A stretch of 64,000 bases of DNA from Amaurobius ferox (GCA_951213105.1 OX578138.1:65509040-65573039); one strand, 5' to 3'; shown: positions 11,139 through 21,718, numbered from the stretch's first letter. Notes: generated from the sequence alone by a model not told the origin. Made by a program: numbers and translations.

Positions 11139-12072
11139 TCTGATGAGGGCAACACATGACTTTCCTTATATAATGTAATCAATTTACTACTTTTACAGTA
11201 AAAAAATAGGTTTTTCTTATTGTAGATACTAATATTCTTTCCAAGATATTGAATTTTCGACAATTAGTCGTCATTTTGATTGATTTAGCGTCATTTTTAT
11301 CCATTTGACGAGATTTTCGTTAATTTGGCAACATTTCAAAAAGTCGCCAAATTGGCGACATTCCGCCAAATTCGTCGCCAAAATATCGCCAAGCGTTATG
11401 GACGGAGAAATAAGTTATTCTTACAGCAGATAAATTACTATTGGCGTTCAAATACAAAAGTATTACTCGAAGTATCTTTTTTCATGAATGGAACGAGCTA
11501 GATCCACGAGAAGTCACCCAATTTATCGCGATGTATTACATATGAAAATTGAACATGTTTCGCGATAGGAAATATTTTTTTTTATTTTATATGACTTTTT
11601 GATAATTTTTTTGAAAAATGTACAATATCTCGAGAACGGTTCATGTGAGCGTTCTAAAATTTATGTCAATCGTTTACTAATGAAAAATTACATAAGAAAT
11701 GTCTATTTGCGTAACTTTATTAGCGGTTTTGATTTTTTGACGATTTTTTCAAAATTTCATTCGAAAATTTAGGGGGTTCTGAACATTCGATTGCGAATAA
11801 AAACAATAGGCTTCCAGTGTTTACGGATTGTGATTTTTGTACCAAATTTCGTTCGAATCGGTCCATTCGTTCGTCAGTTATCGTCTCCACAGACTCACTG
11901 ACACACACACACACACACACACATACTTTCACACACACACACAGACATCACTTCAAAAATGTTTGATTCGTGATCAGGCATGCTTGAACCGTGCTCTCCC
12001 GTCGAAAACTCTAATTCGAATTTTCGACCCCGTCACAATACTTTCCTTATACATTATGTATATAAGGAAAGT
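11139..12072 (+). mobile_element. Family A element, copy A3
   Basis: Complete, 934 bp, start TCTGATGAGGGCAACACATG. The CA region is expanded and split by ATACTTT (about 11902-11941). All TTGGCGA motifs and the terminal hairpin are present. Head-to-tail with A2, giving 1.9 kb of near-tandem family A sequence. Confidence 0.72.
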
Positions 12073-12284
12073 AATAAGTAATGAAAGCGAGGAGTGTTTT
12101 AATAATAAAAGTTTCTTTGAATAAAATAGTTACGAAACTTTCATTGAATTAAGATGAAAAAAGTAAAAGGTAAAAAACATAATTTTTAAGTATGTTCCTT
12201 TTTGGTATTTGCATGTAACTTAAATGTATGAAAAACATATGTATTAAAATTTACGCAACTTATGTATGAAAGACAACGCATTTG
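12073..12284. other. Unassigned spacer
   Basis: AT-rich, nothing recognisable. Confidence 0.4.
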
Positions 12285-13010
12285 TCCTTCCTGCTACTCC
12301 GGTTCTCAAACTGTTCCCCAAAAAGAAGTACCTTCTTATGACAGGTCTAAGACGGGCTAGCGCGGAAAGGTTCAGAATCAAAAGAATTAAAATATTTCGC
12401 AGAATACAACGGTATATTAAATTTGAACTTAACTAGTTGCTCCGGTTTTTAAGTTATTCTCCAAAAATGAGTGCAATTCTATAACAGGCTCAGGACGGGC
12501 TAGCTTGATAAGGTTCAAAATCAAAAAAATTAATATATGACATAAAAGAAAACGACAAGCTAAATTTGAACTCTTTCTAGCTTATAAGTTTCACAGTTCT
12601 CAAGTTTGTTTCCAAAACACGAGTACCTTCAAATTGCGACCCAAGACAGGCGTGCCCGATAAGAATTAAAATCCAAAAAATTACAATACACCACAAAAGA
12701 GAAATACACACTAAGTTGTAACTTTATAGCTGCTCCGGGTTATTCCCCCAAAATCAATACAGTCCTATAGTGGGACCAGGACGGGACAAACCAATAAGGT
12801 TCAAAATCCAAAGAAAATAATATATACAGTAAAGGAAAACCACATTCTAAATTTAGACTTTTTAGTTGCTCCTGTTCTTGAATTATTTTCAAGTACCGAG
12901 TACATTTATACAGTGGACTAAGGACGGGTTAACCCTCCACAGTTCAAAATCATGAGAATAAAAATGTACCACAGAAGACACATACTAAATTTCATGGTAC
13001 TGCGATTAAG
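12285..13010 (+). repeat. Tandem array, five diverged units of about 143 bp
   Basis: The block around GACGGG recurs at about 12351, 12493, 12645, 12780 and 12923 (spacings 142, 152, 135, 143). Each unit has the order TGCTCCGGTT..., CCCCAAAA, a GACGGGCTAG-like block, AAGGTTCAAAATCAAAA, AATTAATAT, and TAAATTTGAACTT. Divergence and small indels between units indicate an old array. Related units lie inverted at 7430-7990. Confidence 0.78.
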
Positions 13011-13345
13011 GAAACTTGATTAGTTAGGGCCTTAAAGATGTGAATAGCACTGACAAACAAAAAACAGATCAAGTGAAATAAAAGGCTAACATCCATTGTC
13101 CACTTTTTCTTATTGAAATTAATTTTGGGTGGACGTTACAGATAAAAAATAGTACTGTAGTCTGAAATAGGAATGAAAAGAATGTAGGCTTCAGATTAAA
13201 CATAGAAAAAAAAATCTCAGTTGCTTAATGTGAAAATATTAAGAAACTGAGGACTTTTCAAGAAACGTTTTCTTGGTGTATCATTGATAGATATATCTTT
13301 CACCGTTATGAATGCATTTTATAATGGTGAAAGAGTAAAGGAAAT
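13011..13345. other. Unassigned AT-rich stretch
   Basis: Nothing recognisable in about 330 bp before the SINE. Confidence 0.4.
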
Positions 13346-13617
13346 TTTTCTTCTTCGACCTAGACCGTCCGACCTACCCGAAAGCGTAAGGTATTTGTTT
13401 GGACGGCCGAGAAGTGCCACCCAATTTAGACCAGAACTCAGTGGGGGCGGCATTCATAGGGACCGTACCCTCCTTCCTCTAAAACCAACATCTCTGAAGA
13501 ACTTACGGACCCACATGTTTAACGTGCCCGTACTCCGCCCTAAGGCGAGACAGTTTGGGTAGAGGCGGGTATCCGAGTGCAATCTCTGCACGTTAGCCAC
13601 TAGGCTATCCTACCTCC
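13346..13617 (-). mobile_element. tRNA-derived SINE, GAA-tail type
   Basis: Reverse complement of the SINE family described at 59196: a degenerate tRNA-like head at 13545-13617 (GGATAGCCTAGTGGCTAACG and CGGATACCCGC), the conserved body (ACCGTACCCTCC, CCACATGTTTAACGTG), and a tail reading (GAA)n on the minus strand. It is head-to-head with the SINE starting at about 13694, 76 bp away. Confidence 0.8.
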
Positions 13618-13693
13618 TTGTACAGGAGTTTGAAAACGATCCATCAAATTCAACGTTAGCATCCTTTAGAAACTACAATTAACCCTCGTGTGG

Positions 13694-13979
13694 GGCGCGA
13701 CAGCCCAGTGGTTAGTGAGCGGGAATTGCACTCGGTCGGCCCGGGATCGATTCCCGCTACTACCAAAACTGCCGCCGTCTACACGCGGAGTACGATCACG
13801 TTAAACATGTGGATCCGTAAGTCCTTCCGAGAGGTTGGTGGTAGGGGAAGGAGGGTACGGTCCCTGTGGATGCTTCCCCCACTGGGTTTCGGTCTAAATT
13901 GAGTGGCACTTCACGGTCGTCCAAACAGATTCCTTACACCTTCGGGTGGGTGGGACGGCCTGGGTCGAAGAAGAAGAAG
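13694..13979 (+). mobile_element. tRNA-derived SINE with target-site duplication
   Basis: Head GGCGCGACAGCCCAGTGG with an A-box-like AGCCCAGTGGTTAG and a B-box-like GGGATCGATTCC, the family body, and a (GAA)n tail. AATTAACCCTCGTGTG before it and AATTAATCCCCGTGTG after it form a 16-bp target duplication with two differences, as expected for LINE-driven insertion. A 70-codon frame inside is not a gene. Confidence 0.88.
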
Positions 13980-13995
13980 AATTAATCCCCGTGTG

Positions 13996-14685
13996 CAGGA
14001 CTTGCCTGTAAAGAAATCAGCAAAACTTTTTTAATTCTTTTCTGAAATAAGAGTAGTTCTTCTTGTTCGTATTACATGTCACTTCTATTTCGTTGATATC
14101 GATTTAAACGGCGAAAATGAAAAGTACAATCGAAATTATTACAAAATGTCATTACGGGAGATATAATAAATGGTTAATTGCTATTCTGCAATTAAAAAGA
14201 GCGATAGCTTTTCATTGATCCAGAAAATTAAATTCTTCCAATTTTAATTGGATAAAAATATCTCTCGGAATGAAAGTTGCAAATAAAGTATTCAAATGAA
14301 AGTAATCGGGATTCTGGAGATTATACTTTGAAATGTTCTCAGAGCCATTTAACATTGCATTTTTCTTCAGTGTTCAATTATGTCGGGTCGAAAATGCAAT
14401 TGCAGGAAGTTTACAAGAATCCTAATCTTGTACGACTCATTTCAGTTTGGTTCAAGGATAAATATGTAATTTTAAGGAGGAGGAAAAATAACCATTAATC
14501 GCATACATATTTAAAGATTTTAGTCAGCATGGATAATTGCTGTGTTTGAGATTGATGTATTTGATTCGCTGTTTATTATAAAGCATTAGGGAATGCAACT
14601 GATTTTGAACACGTGACTGGCGGAAAATCAATTCTGCAGACACCATGCAAGAACCATGATTACTATAGGATCCTCTATCAAAAAA
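13996..14685. other. Unassigned AT-rich stretch
   Basis: A 73-codon frame at 14277-14498 shows no domain. No repeat-family match. Confidence 0.4.
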
Positions 14686-15447
14686 TCTGATGTGGACAAC
14701 ACATGACTTTCCTTATATAATGAAATGAATTTACTACTTTTAGAGTAAAATAAATGGGGTTTTCTTCTAGTAGATACTAATATCCTTTCCAAGATATTGA
14801 ATTTTCGACAATTAGTCGTCATTTTCATTGATTTAGCGTCATTTTTACCCATTCGGCGATATTTTCGTTAATTTGGCAACATTTCAAAAAGTCGCCAAGT
14901 TGGCGACATTCCGCCCATTTCGTCGCCAAAATCTCGCGAAGCGTTATGGACGAAGATATAAGTTGTTCTAACAGCAGATAAATTGGCGTTCAAATGCAAA
15001 AGTATTACTCAAAGTATCTTTTTTCATGAATGGAACGAGCTAGATCCACGAGAATGATGTCACTCAATTTATCGCATGGTATTATATATGAAAAGTGAAC
15101 ATGTTTCTCAATAGGAAATATTTTTTTTCTATTTTATATGACTTTTTGATAATTTTTTTGAAAAATGTGCGATATCTAGAGAACGGTTCATGTTAGCGTT
15201 CTAAAATTTATGTCAATCGTTTTCTAATGAAAAATTACATAAGAAATGTCTATTTGCGTAACTTTAATATTGGTTTTGATTTTTTGACGATTTTTTCAAA
15301 ATTTCATTCGAAAATTTAGGGGGGTTCTGAACATTCGATTGCATATAAAAACAATAGGCTTCCAGTGTTTACAGATTGTGATTTTTGTACCAAATTTGGT
15401 TCGAATCGGTCCATTCATTCGTCAGTTATCGTCTCCACAGACTCACT

Positions 15448-15482
<35 letters not shown>

Positions 15483-15628
15483 TTTCACACACACACACAG
15501 ACATAACTTCAAAAAAGTTTGATTCGTGATCAGGGATGCTTGAAACGTGCTCTCCCGTCGAAAACTCGAATTCGAATTTTCGACCCCGTCACAATACTTT
15601 CCTTATACATTATGTATATAAGGAAAGT
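14686..15628 (+). mobile_element. Family A element, copy A4
   Basis: Complete, 943 bp. It has a perfect 17-nt palindrome GTCGCCAAGTTGGCGAC at 14891-14907, the longest pure CA run of the family (about 15448-15478), the CTCGAATTCGAATTTTCGAC palindrome and an intact terminal hairpin. Preceded by six A's. Confidence 0.74.
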
Positions 15629-15850
15629 AAAAATGGCAGTTTCTCTAGTCCGATGGCTCCTAAAAGATTTTGCGTGAATAGAATGACCTCTTTGTGGGTC
15701 TTTTCCTGTGATGGTTTGTCTTCGTTATACATTTTCAAAACAATTCAAAATATCGAAATTATGATCACTATATTTCAAAAACTAAGAACTTGATCTAAAA
15801 TCCAATTATATATCCTTCTAGTAGAACTGTCAAAGAGCTATAAATTTCTT
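15629..15850. other. Unassigned spacer
   Basis: Nothing recognisable between the family A copy and the fold-back element. Confidence 0.4.
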
Positions 15851-15854
15851 TTAA

Positions 15855-16088
15855 CCTTCTGCTTACGGGTGGTACAGCGTCCATACCAAACGAAGAACCA
15901 CTCAAAAAGACAGGTATTTGACATACCCTATCCCAAACAATTCCATCCCCCTTTGCAGACATTGGCGTCCATTGAAGCTAATGTCTGCAAAGGGGTATCG
16001 AATTGTTTGGGATAGGGTATGTCAAATACCTGTCTTTTTGAGTGGTTCTTCTTGTGGAATGGACGCTGTCCCACCCATAAGCAAAAGG
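15855..16088. mobile_element. Fold-back MITE with TTAA target sites (piggyBac type)
   Basis: Two arms of about 110 bp, 15855-15963 and 15980-16088, are reverse complements with few mismatches around a 16-bp spacer, so the whole 234 bp folds into one hairpin. The tips begin CCTTCTGCTTACGGGTGG and, from the other end, CCTTTTGCTTATGGGTGG. TTAA lies directly outside both (15851-15854 and 16089-16092). TTAA duplication with CC-starting ends is the piggyBac hallmark. It has no transposase and would depend on one elsewhere. Confidence 0.85.
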
Positions 16089-16092
16089 TTAA

Positions 16093-16586
16093 AGGGCTAC
16101 AAATTACTTTTAAAAGGCTATAATTTACTGTTCATAGCTATCATTTTTAGTTTTCAAGATATAAGCATTTCAAAAAAGGGAAATTTTCAACTTTTTCCAA
16201 TTTGACAAGACGATTCCTTGAAATGCGTAAAAGCTTTGTAAAAAGAAAGAAATAAATAAAAACTGAAAGATTAATCTCGAAACAAAATTTACTACTGGAC
16301 ATTTTTACCGCTTACTGTTTATATTCACCTTTTATAGATCAAAAGATATTTCGAGTGAAAATAAGCAAAATGAAACACAAATTCGCTGTAATCAAAGCTC
16401 TCTAGTTTTATCGAATGAAAAAGCTCAAAATATCAAAATTATTTTTCTATATTCATTAATGACGCCTTATTCCCTGCCAAACAAGTAAACATTGTTTACA
16501 TTCTGATCTATTCGGTTCGGACATATAAGCATCCAAGGTTTTACTTTTCTCGTAACGCTCTAATTTCACCTAGAGGTAACCCGACC
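16093..16586. other. Unassigned AT-rich stretch
   Basis: Nothing recognisable; 16500-16586 could be the leader of the short frame that follows. Confidence 0.4.
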
Positions 16587-16847
16587 ATGGATGCTGACCC
16601 CTTGACCTCCCCCCTCTCACCCAAGAAACGCGAAATCTCTACGATTCTCCAACAATACATACCTGCCCCACAAACAGTGAAATTCATTATATTTTCAATC
16701 AATAATATTAAATTAATACTTAATAATAACAAAATTAAACTAACAACAGACATTGCCAGACATTTAATTAAATTTTCAGAGATATTGCATTCTTGTCAGC
16801 TAGCAACCTTTTCCCAAAGCTCTCAAGTTTGCGAAATATGTCGCTAA
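16587..16847 (+). CDS. Uncharacterised 86-codon open frame
   Basis: Starts at CGACCATGG, a good animal start context, and reads MDADPLTSPLSPKKREISTI, then QQYIPAPQTVKF, an Asn/Ile/Lys-rich middle, and HLIKFSEILHSC, ending at TAA in TGTCGCTAAGCG. I do not recognise it. A Pro/Ser-rich start followed by a possibly helical part would fit the N-terminus of a LINE ORF1, which would make it a 5' fragment of an unidentified retroelement, but no motif proves this. On the minus strand a 70-codon frame overlaps and is taken as a shadow. Confidence 0.25.
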   Translation: MDADPLTSPLSPKKREISTILQQYIPAPQTVKFIIFSINNIKLILNNNKIKLTTDIARHLIKFSEILHSCQLATFSQSSQVCEICR

Positions 16848-17280
16848 GCGTAACAGACAGACGTGTACAGCAATAGCGAGCACACGGAGAGGATATATGG
16901 GTCCTAACCCTCTGGCCTGACTAACGCACGGGCCTCCGAGGCCGCGGCTCTGGGACTCCAAATCTTAGGGGGCCATGTGATAAAATATTTGGATCAGACA
17001 TAAGTATTTAATTAATATAAACTGATAATATTAGTTTTATTTTAAATTATAAAAATATGTTAATAATTTTAAATAGTATACATCTTTTAAAGCTTTACTT
17101 CGAATTAAAATGTTGTATTTGCTTTGATGATGCTTTGCATGTGTTTGGTATGCCGTGAGTGTAAGGCGAGCCCCCAATAAACACGGGGACTTGGGCCCCC
17201 TTTGGCTTAATCAGGCCCTGCCTTTGCGGGATTAAACCACTGAGCTTCCACTGGTAACTGCATGGCCAATTGCACTACTG
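16848..17280. other. Possible decayed hAT-type MITE
   Basis: GGCCTGACTAACGCACGGGCC near 16915 and, on the minus strand from 17218, GGCCTGATTAAGCC followed by GGGGGCCC look like imperfect inverted ends of a small element of about 300 bp. A B-box-like GGTTTAATCCCG occurs on the minus strand at about 17228-17240. No clean 8-bp target duplication was found. The composition is clearly more GC-rich than the surroundings. Confidence 0.3.
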
Positions 17281-17574
17281 TTATGATAGTATTTCCTTCT
17301 ACAATGGGGTTAAAAAAATTGCATCAACCAAAAAAGTTCAGTATTAAAAAAAATGAAGTATTAAAAAAAGATGTTTGTTTATTTGAGTGTGTGTGTGACG
17401 TCTATAGCGGACAAAAAATTTAGCAGACTGGTACTTCAAGACCCGGGACGATGCGCCTTGGCGAAATTTTTTTAAAATTCGATTTAGATTTTTTATTTAT
17501 TTTATGTTTTAGCACGATTTTGAGCAATTTTCACACAAATCGGTTCTTTTAGTGACCGAAAATATCAGAGTTTC
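17281..17574. other. Unassigned spacer
   Basis: Contains a short GT run at 17386-17396; the text TTTTAGCACGATTTTGAGCA is not matched elsewhere in the window. Confidence 0.35.
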
Positions 17575-17813
17575 CAATGAGTCGTCATTTTTATTGATTT
17601 AGCGTTATTTTTATCCATTTGGCGAGTTTTTCGTTAATTTAGCAACATTTTAAAAAGTCGTCAAGTTGGCGACATTTCACTAAATTCATCGCCAAAATAT
17701 CGCCAAGCGTTATGGACGGAGAAATAAGTATTCTTACACCAGATAAATGACTATTGGCGTTTAAATACAAAAGTATTACTCAAAGTATCTTTTTTCATGA
17801 ATGGAACGAGCTA
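17575..17813 (+). mobile_element. Family A fragment, copy A5
   Basis: Internal part of family A only (GAGTCGTCATTTTTATTGAT to ATGAATGGAACGAGCTA), including the TTGGCGA motif cluster. Both ends are lost. Confidence 0.65.
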
Positions 17814-19255
17814 ATACGGAGAAAATACAGAGTTTCCACCTTGACATCATCGGAAAGGTCGAAGAAGGTTCTTTCCAACGAAGTTCGAACCAAATCCGTA
17901 GGACAATTTTTCATATTTAATTTTTCTTTTAAATACATCAAAATTTGCAATTTTAGGTTAATGCGTTATTTTACATTTGATGATTTTTTTAAACGAACGC
18001 ATAAAAATTGAGATTCCAATATGCCCACATTCTTTTTATAGGGAGGATTTTCAAGGAATTTGTTTAGGTGTGTATGTCCATAAATTCTAAATAACTTCCA
18101 AATGAGCTAGAATTCTGAAATTTGCTACATATATATAGCTCATGTACTGATACCGCAAAGAAAAATCGAAACCCACCACATTATTTCAAAGGTGGGGATT
18201 TAGGGGTTCTTTTCGGTATAACTAAGAGATAATGTAGAAAATTGCTATACATATAGCTTAGGTGCTAAAACTACATATAAACGGTGAAAATGCTCGAATT
18301 TTCTCAGGGAGTTGTGGCGTTAGAAATATACTAAGTTTACAAATATTTTATTAACTATCGTTCCCTTCAATTTTAGGAATTTCAACTAATTTTCTCATAT
18401 CTCAGCTTCTAATTATGCTAGAGCTTAGCTTTAAAAACTCATCTTCTTAGCTTGAACTACCAAAAGCAACCTTTGCTTTAATTAGCAGTAGTCAGGATTT
18501 CATGTTCCACGCGAGCATATTTAAGGCATATAACACCCATGCATAGGGGGAGTTACGAAGACGCGTGTGGAACCGCGAAAAGGTCAAAGGCGTATTTACT
18601 ATTTAAGCGTTTATTTTGGGACTAAGTCAGCATATTTCCTTCAGCATTTGATGCATGTGTTTGTCAAATATTTAGGATGTATAATGACGTATTTCTAATT
18701 ACGCCGTGTGCTGCTAGAAATATGTGACATTTTTATTTTATTAAATTACTTTATTATTAATTATTTTATATAATAAAAACGTCACATATTTGTCTTTATT
18801 ATTAAATGTTTAATAAAATAAGAATATTACATATTTTTTATTATTTCGGAATATTTCATACACAGGCATTCCTAGATAAATAATGTTTGTGTGTTACTGC
18901 ATACCCTCCTCTTCAATGCATTCGTCAATATTAAACACTTTAAATATCATTTTAAATGTGTTACTCCTACTTTTTATCCACCAAAGTCATGGAAATATGT
19001 GGGTGATGCAATTTTTTAGCACCATTGTTTAATAAAAGTGAGCTCCACAAAATACTGTAAAATAAGCTTAACACCCCCTTAGTGTCTTTCATACCGGTCT
19101 TAAAGAATATCTTATTCACATTATGGAAGTATCTTGAAACCCATAAATCCTAAAAGCTTAAAACCTGAACTTAAAATCTTAATCCTGGACCAGCTCTGTA
19201 AGTTGACAATTTTAAAAGTACACAAAATTTAATTTTCCTATAATGATAAAAAAAA
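17814..19255. other. Unassigned AT-rich stretch
   Basis: About 1.4 kb with no confident feature. 18120-18300 carries two similar phrases about a hundred bases apart (ACATATATATAGCTCATGTA and ATACATATAGCTTAGGTGCT). 18718-18845 has several copies of TGTGACATTTTTATT-like and AATATTACATATTT-like words, a weak palindromic neighbourhood. Confidence 0.4.
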
Positions 19256-19668
19256 TCTGGTGTGGGCAGCATGTGACTTTTCCTACAGACTTAAATTGAT
19301 GTATTAGAAAAATAAATGTATTTAAGTTTATACAACACTTATTAACTCATGAAATTAATATGTAATTGAAATCACATGGAAATTGTGCAGTTTTAAATTC
19401 CATTTATTTTTATTTGGCGTTTTTTAAAATAACGCCAAATTACCAAAATTTATTATTTTCGTAACAAAATGTTTCTAATTTCCTACATAGTATACGCAGA
19501 AAATATTTTGTGACGGGGTCGAAAATTCAAATGTTAATTTTCATCACATTGTAAAGTTTAGAATAACCTTAAACTCGAATAAAATGTTTTAATATATAAA
19601 TTCGAATTCAAACTTTCGATCTCATTCCAATGGTTTTCCTATGCATTACGATATATTGTAGGGAAAGT
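19256..19668 (+). mobile_element. Short, diverged family A-like element, A6
   Basis: 5' block TCTGGTGTGGGCAGCATGTG and sub-terminal ACTTTTCC, then only about 400 bp to a 3' end CCTATGCATTACGATATATT and GGGAAAGTAA. The phrase GTGACGGGGTCGAAAATTC near 19510 is the family A terminal phrase in reverse orientation, so the copy is rearranged. Confidence 0.5.
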
Positions 19669-19671
19669 AAA

Positions 19672-20320
19672 ACAACTCACCTTTCTCCGGATAATATCTA
19701 TAAATTTTATATCGGTAGTACTAAACGTACGGTTGGTATTCGTTTGTCCGAACATGCAAGAGACATAAAAAATGGTAAATTAACGACTACCCTTGCCCAA
19801 TTCGTGAATAAAGATAATTTTTGCCGTCTTTTTGAAAAAACTTTTCTTTTAGTTAGCTGTAATAGCACCCGTTCGATCTTGCTATATGAATCCCTTTTTA
19901 TTTATTTATATAGTTCTTCTATTTGTAATTTTGACCCTGTTCAGTTCCTAAGTTATGCTTGGCGGCTCATTCTCGATTCCGTGCATGTTAAGCCTTTGCA
20001 TAGCTACATTGATTTATAATTATTGTGTTTTAAAAAATTCCGTGTCTTTAAATCTTTTTGAAGTATTTGATTTTGAACTTTGTATAAATTATAATTTGAC
20101 TTATAATCCACCTTTTTGCATAACTCACAATTTCATGATATGCAAATTTTCCTTGATAGTATGAATTGTATTTAAGCACGTTGGCATCGTTTCTAATTGT
20201 ATTGCCACTGAAGATGAACATGTAAGATGTTCGAAAGCGCTTTGGCTATTGTTTTTACGTCTGTAGGATGATTTTAAAAATAAAATGACTATTGGATCTG
20301 TGAGATTTGTCATTTATTAG
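19672..20320 (+). pseudogene. Penelope-like element, GIY-YIG endonuclease remnant and 3' UTR
   Basis: The frame ending at 20019 contains YKFYIGSTKRTVGIRLSEHA, the YIG half of a GIY-YIG nuclease with the conserved Arg (IRLSEH) and His, followed by LTTTLAQFV and LLYESLFIYLY, in the order expected of the C-terminal endonuclease of Penelope-like retroelements. No reverse transcriptase precedes it: the copy is 5'-truncated against the A6 repeat at 19668. Downstream, CACTGAAGATGAACATGTAA and GATGTTCGAAAGCGC form a hammerhead-like CTGANGA...GAAA arrangement at about 20206-20243, reported at Penelope ends, but with one extra base. 4560-5070 is a relative. The nuclease is a fragment and surely inactive. 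Confidence 0.68.
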
Positions 20321-20962
20321 TAATTAGAAAAACAACTCTGCTTTAGGAAAACCTATCAGTTAGATTTTGTGCTGCGGTTACTAAAAAGCCCGAACAACAA
20401 TGTCGCCGACAGAATTTTCGACCCCTATGCAACAAATGCTTGGGCCTCTCCAACTACATCATATTTTACAAGTTATTTACGTAGTTCCAAGTCTCCCAGA
20501 TTACTGTGCAATGCATATTTTTGACTTTTCCTGTCGGCGGCTCTGCGAACAATTAGCCAACAAGCCAGAAATGGATGGTGGAATTGTGCTCCTCCATGCT
20601 TAAAACTTACAAGTTCGTAGAAATTTTATAGTTCAAGTTTTTATATTTGTTCAATACCTCCCTATTCTTGGATAATCTATTTTGAGTGATAACATAAATA
20701 GTTTTGAACTAATTAAAATGTATTGATTGTGAGTCACCCATCTCAGAAATTTATTTAAGGATGCACAATGACAATCCTTCCCCCAAATTCAATGTTGTGT
20801 GCAATCGATGTCACCCTTACAGTCAGATACAAATCTTTTCGCGTAACTAATTTTCGCGTAACAAAGAGAACTCTCTTAAGTACCGAAAAGGTATTGACAC
20901 ACCAGTGCACAAAACAGTGATTATTTGCAACTTATCCGTAGCCTCGGTACCAGAGTAATGAT
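20321..20962. other. Unassigned stretch
   Basis: Moderately AT-rich. A 67-codon frame at 20400-20603 (MSPTEFSTPMQQMLGPLQLH...) shows no recognisable domain; left unassigned. Confidence 0.35.
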
Positions 20963-21220
20963 CTACGAACAATATTTAATCTTCTCAAATCTTCGTTTTT
21001 GCAGAGATAGTTTCGCTTTCCAGAGAGCTAAAGTTGTTAGTTTTGTGTTCCAGTACAATGCCGCGCTCCACGCTTCGAAGAATATTTCGCATTCTTTGCA
21101 TATGGCGTTCTTTTTCAGCTGCTTGATTCGAAATTCTAAAGCTGTCACCATTTCCTCCGTGGAAAAAAATCCACCACTGTTTAAATCGTTGACATTCTGA
21201 AAAGCAGACGATACAGCCAT
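20963..21220 (-). CDS. Uncharacterised 85-codon open frame or exon
   Basis: From the ATG at 21220 the minus strand reads MAVSSAFQNVNDLNSGGFFS, then TEEMVTALEFRIKQLKKNAI, CKECEIFFEAWSAALYWNTK and a Lys/Arg-rich end before a stop at 20963. Composition looks protein-like (mixed, soluble, possibly helical, one Cys-x-x-Cys) compared with the chance frames around it. About 30 bp upstream is TTTATTTATATTGCTAG, a good 3' splice-site shape, so this could be the last exon of a host gene or a retrocopy. No family is recognised. No neighbour supports it. Confidence 0.3.
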   Translation of the reverse strand: MAVSSAFQNVNDLNSGGFFSTEEMVTALEFRIKQLKKNAICKECEIFFEAWSAALYWNTKLTTLALWKAKLSLQKRRFEKIKYCS

Positions 21221-21633
21221 TTTCTTAGAATTCTGAGGTTGATGTGCGGTTAAATCTCTTCCTAGCAATATAAATAAATTGAAATTCATGAAATGTGATC
21301 AATTCGATTCAAGGTGATTAATCTTTTCTGAATGCTGTTAATGCCCTGAATGATCACACAGAATATTATAAAAACGATCAGTTGTCGGGATTTTAAAATG
21401 CACAGGCAACTAGTTTTACTACAACTACTCGACTACAATATGACTCATAGTGCCACAAAAATTTAAAGTTGTATCTTTAATAGAATATTGGATAATAAAT
21501 ACATTCAGATCAAGACGACCATGTTCTCATTCAGAAAATGAAGTTTCTTTTATATATATGTAGATTTTCAGATTGTTACAACATTAAATGTGCACAAGAT
21601 ATTTTTAAACTGTTTTCATAGACAAATATTGTC

Positions 21634-21637
<4 letters not shown>
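21221..21637. other. Unassigned AT-rich stretch
   Basis: Nothing recognisable. Confidence 0.4.

Positions 21638-21718
<81 letters not shown>

Noticed and set aside
10710..12124. Open frames of 65-120 codons inside family A copies, recurring at 11720, 15536, 25116, 34611 and 62052
   Set aside because: They occur on both strands of a non-coding repeat, run through the CA microsatellite, and are not conserved in length or frame between copies.
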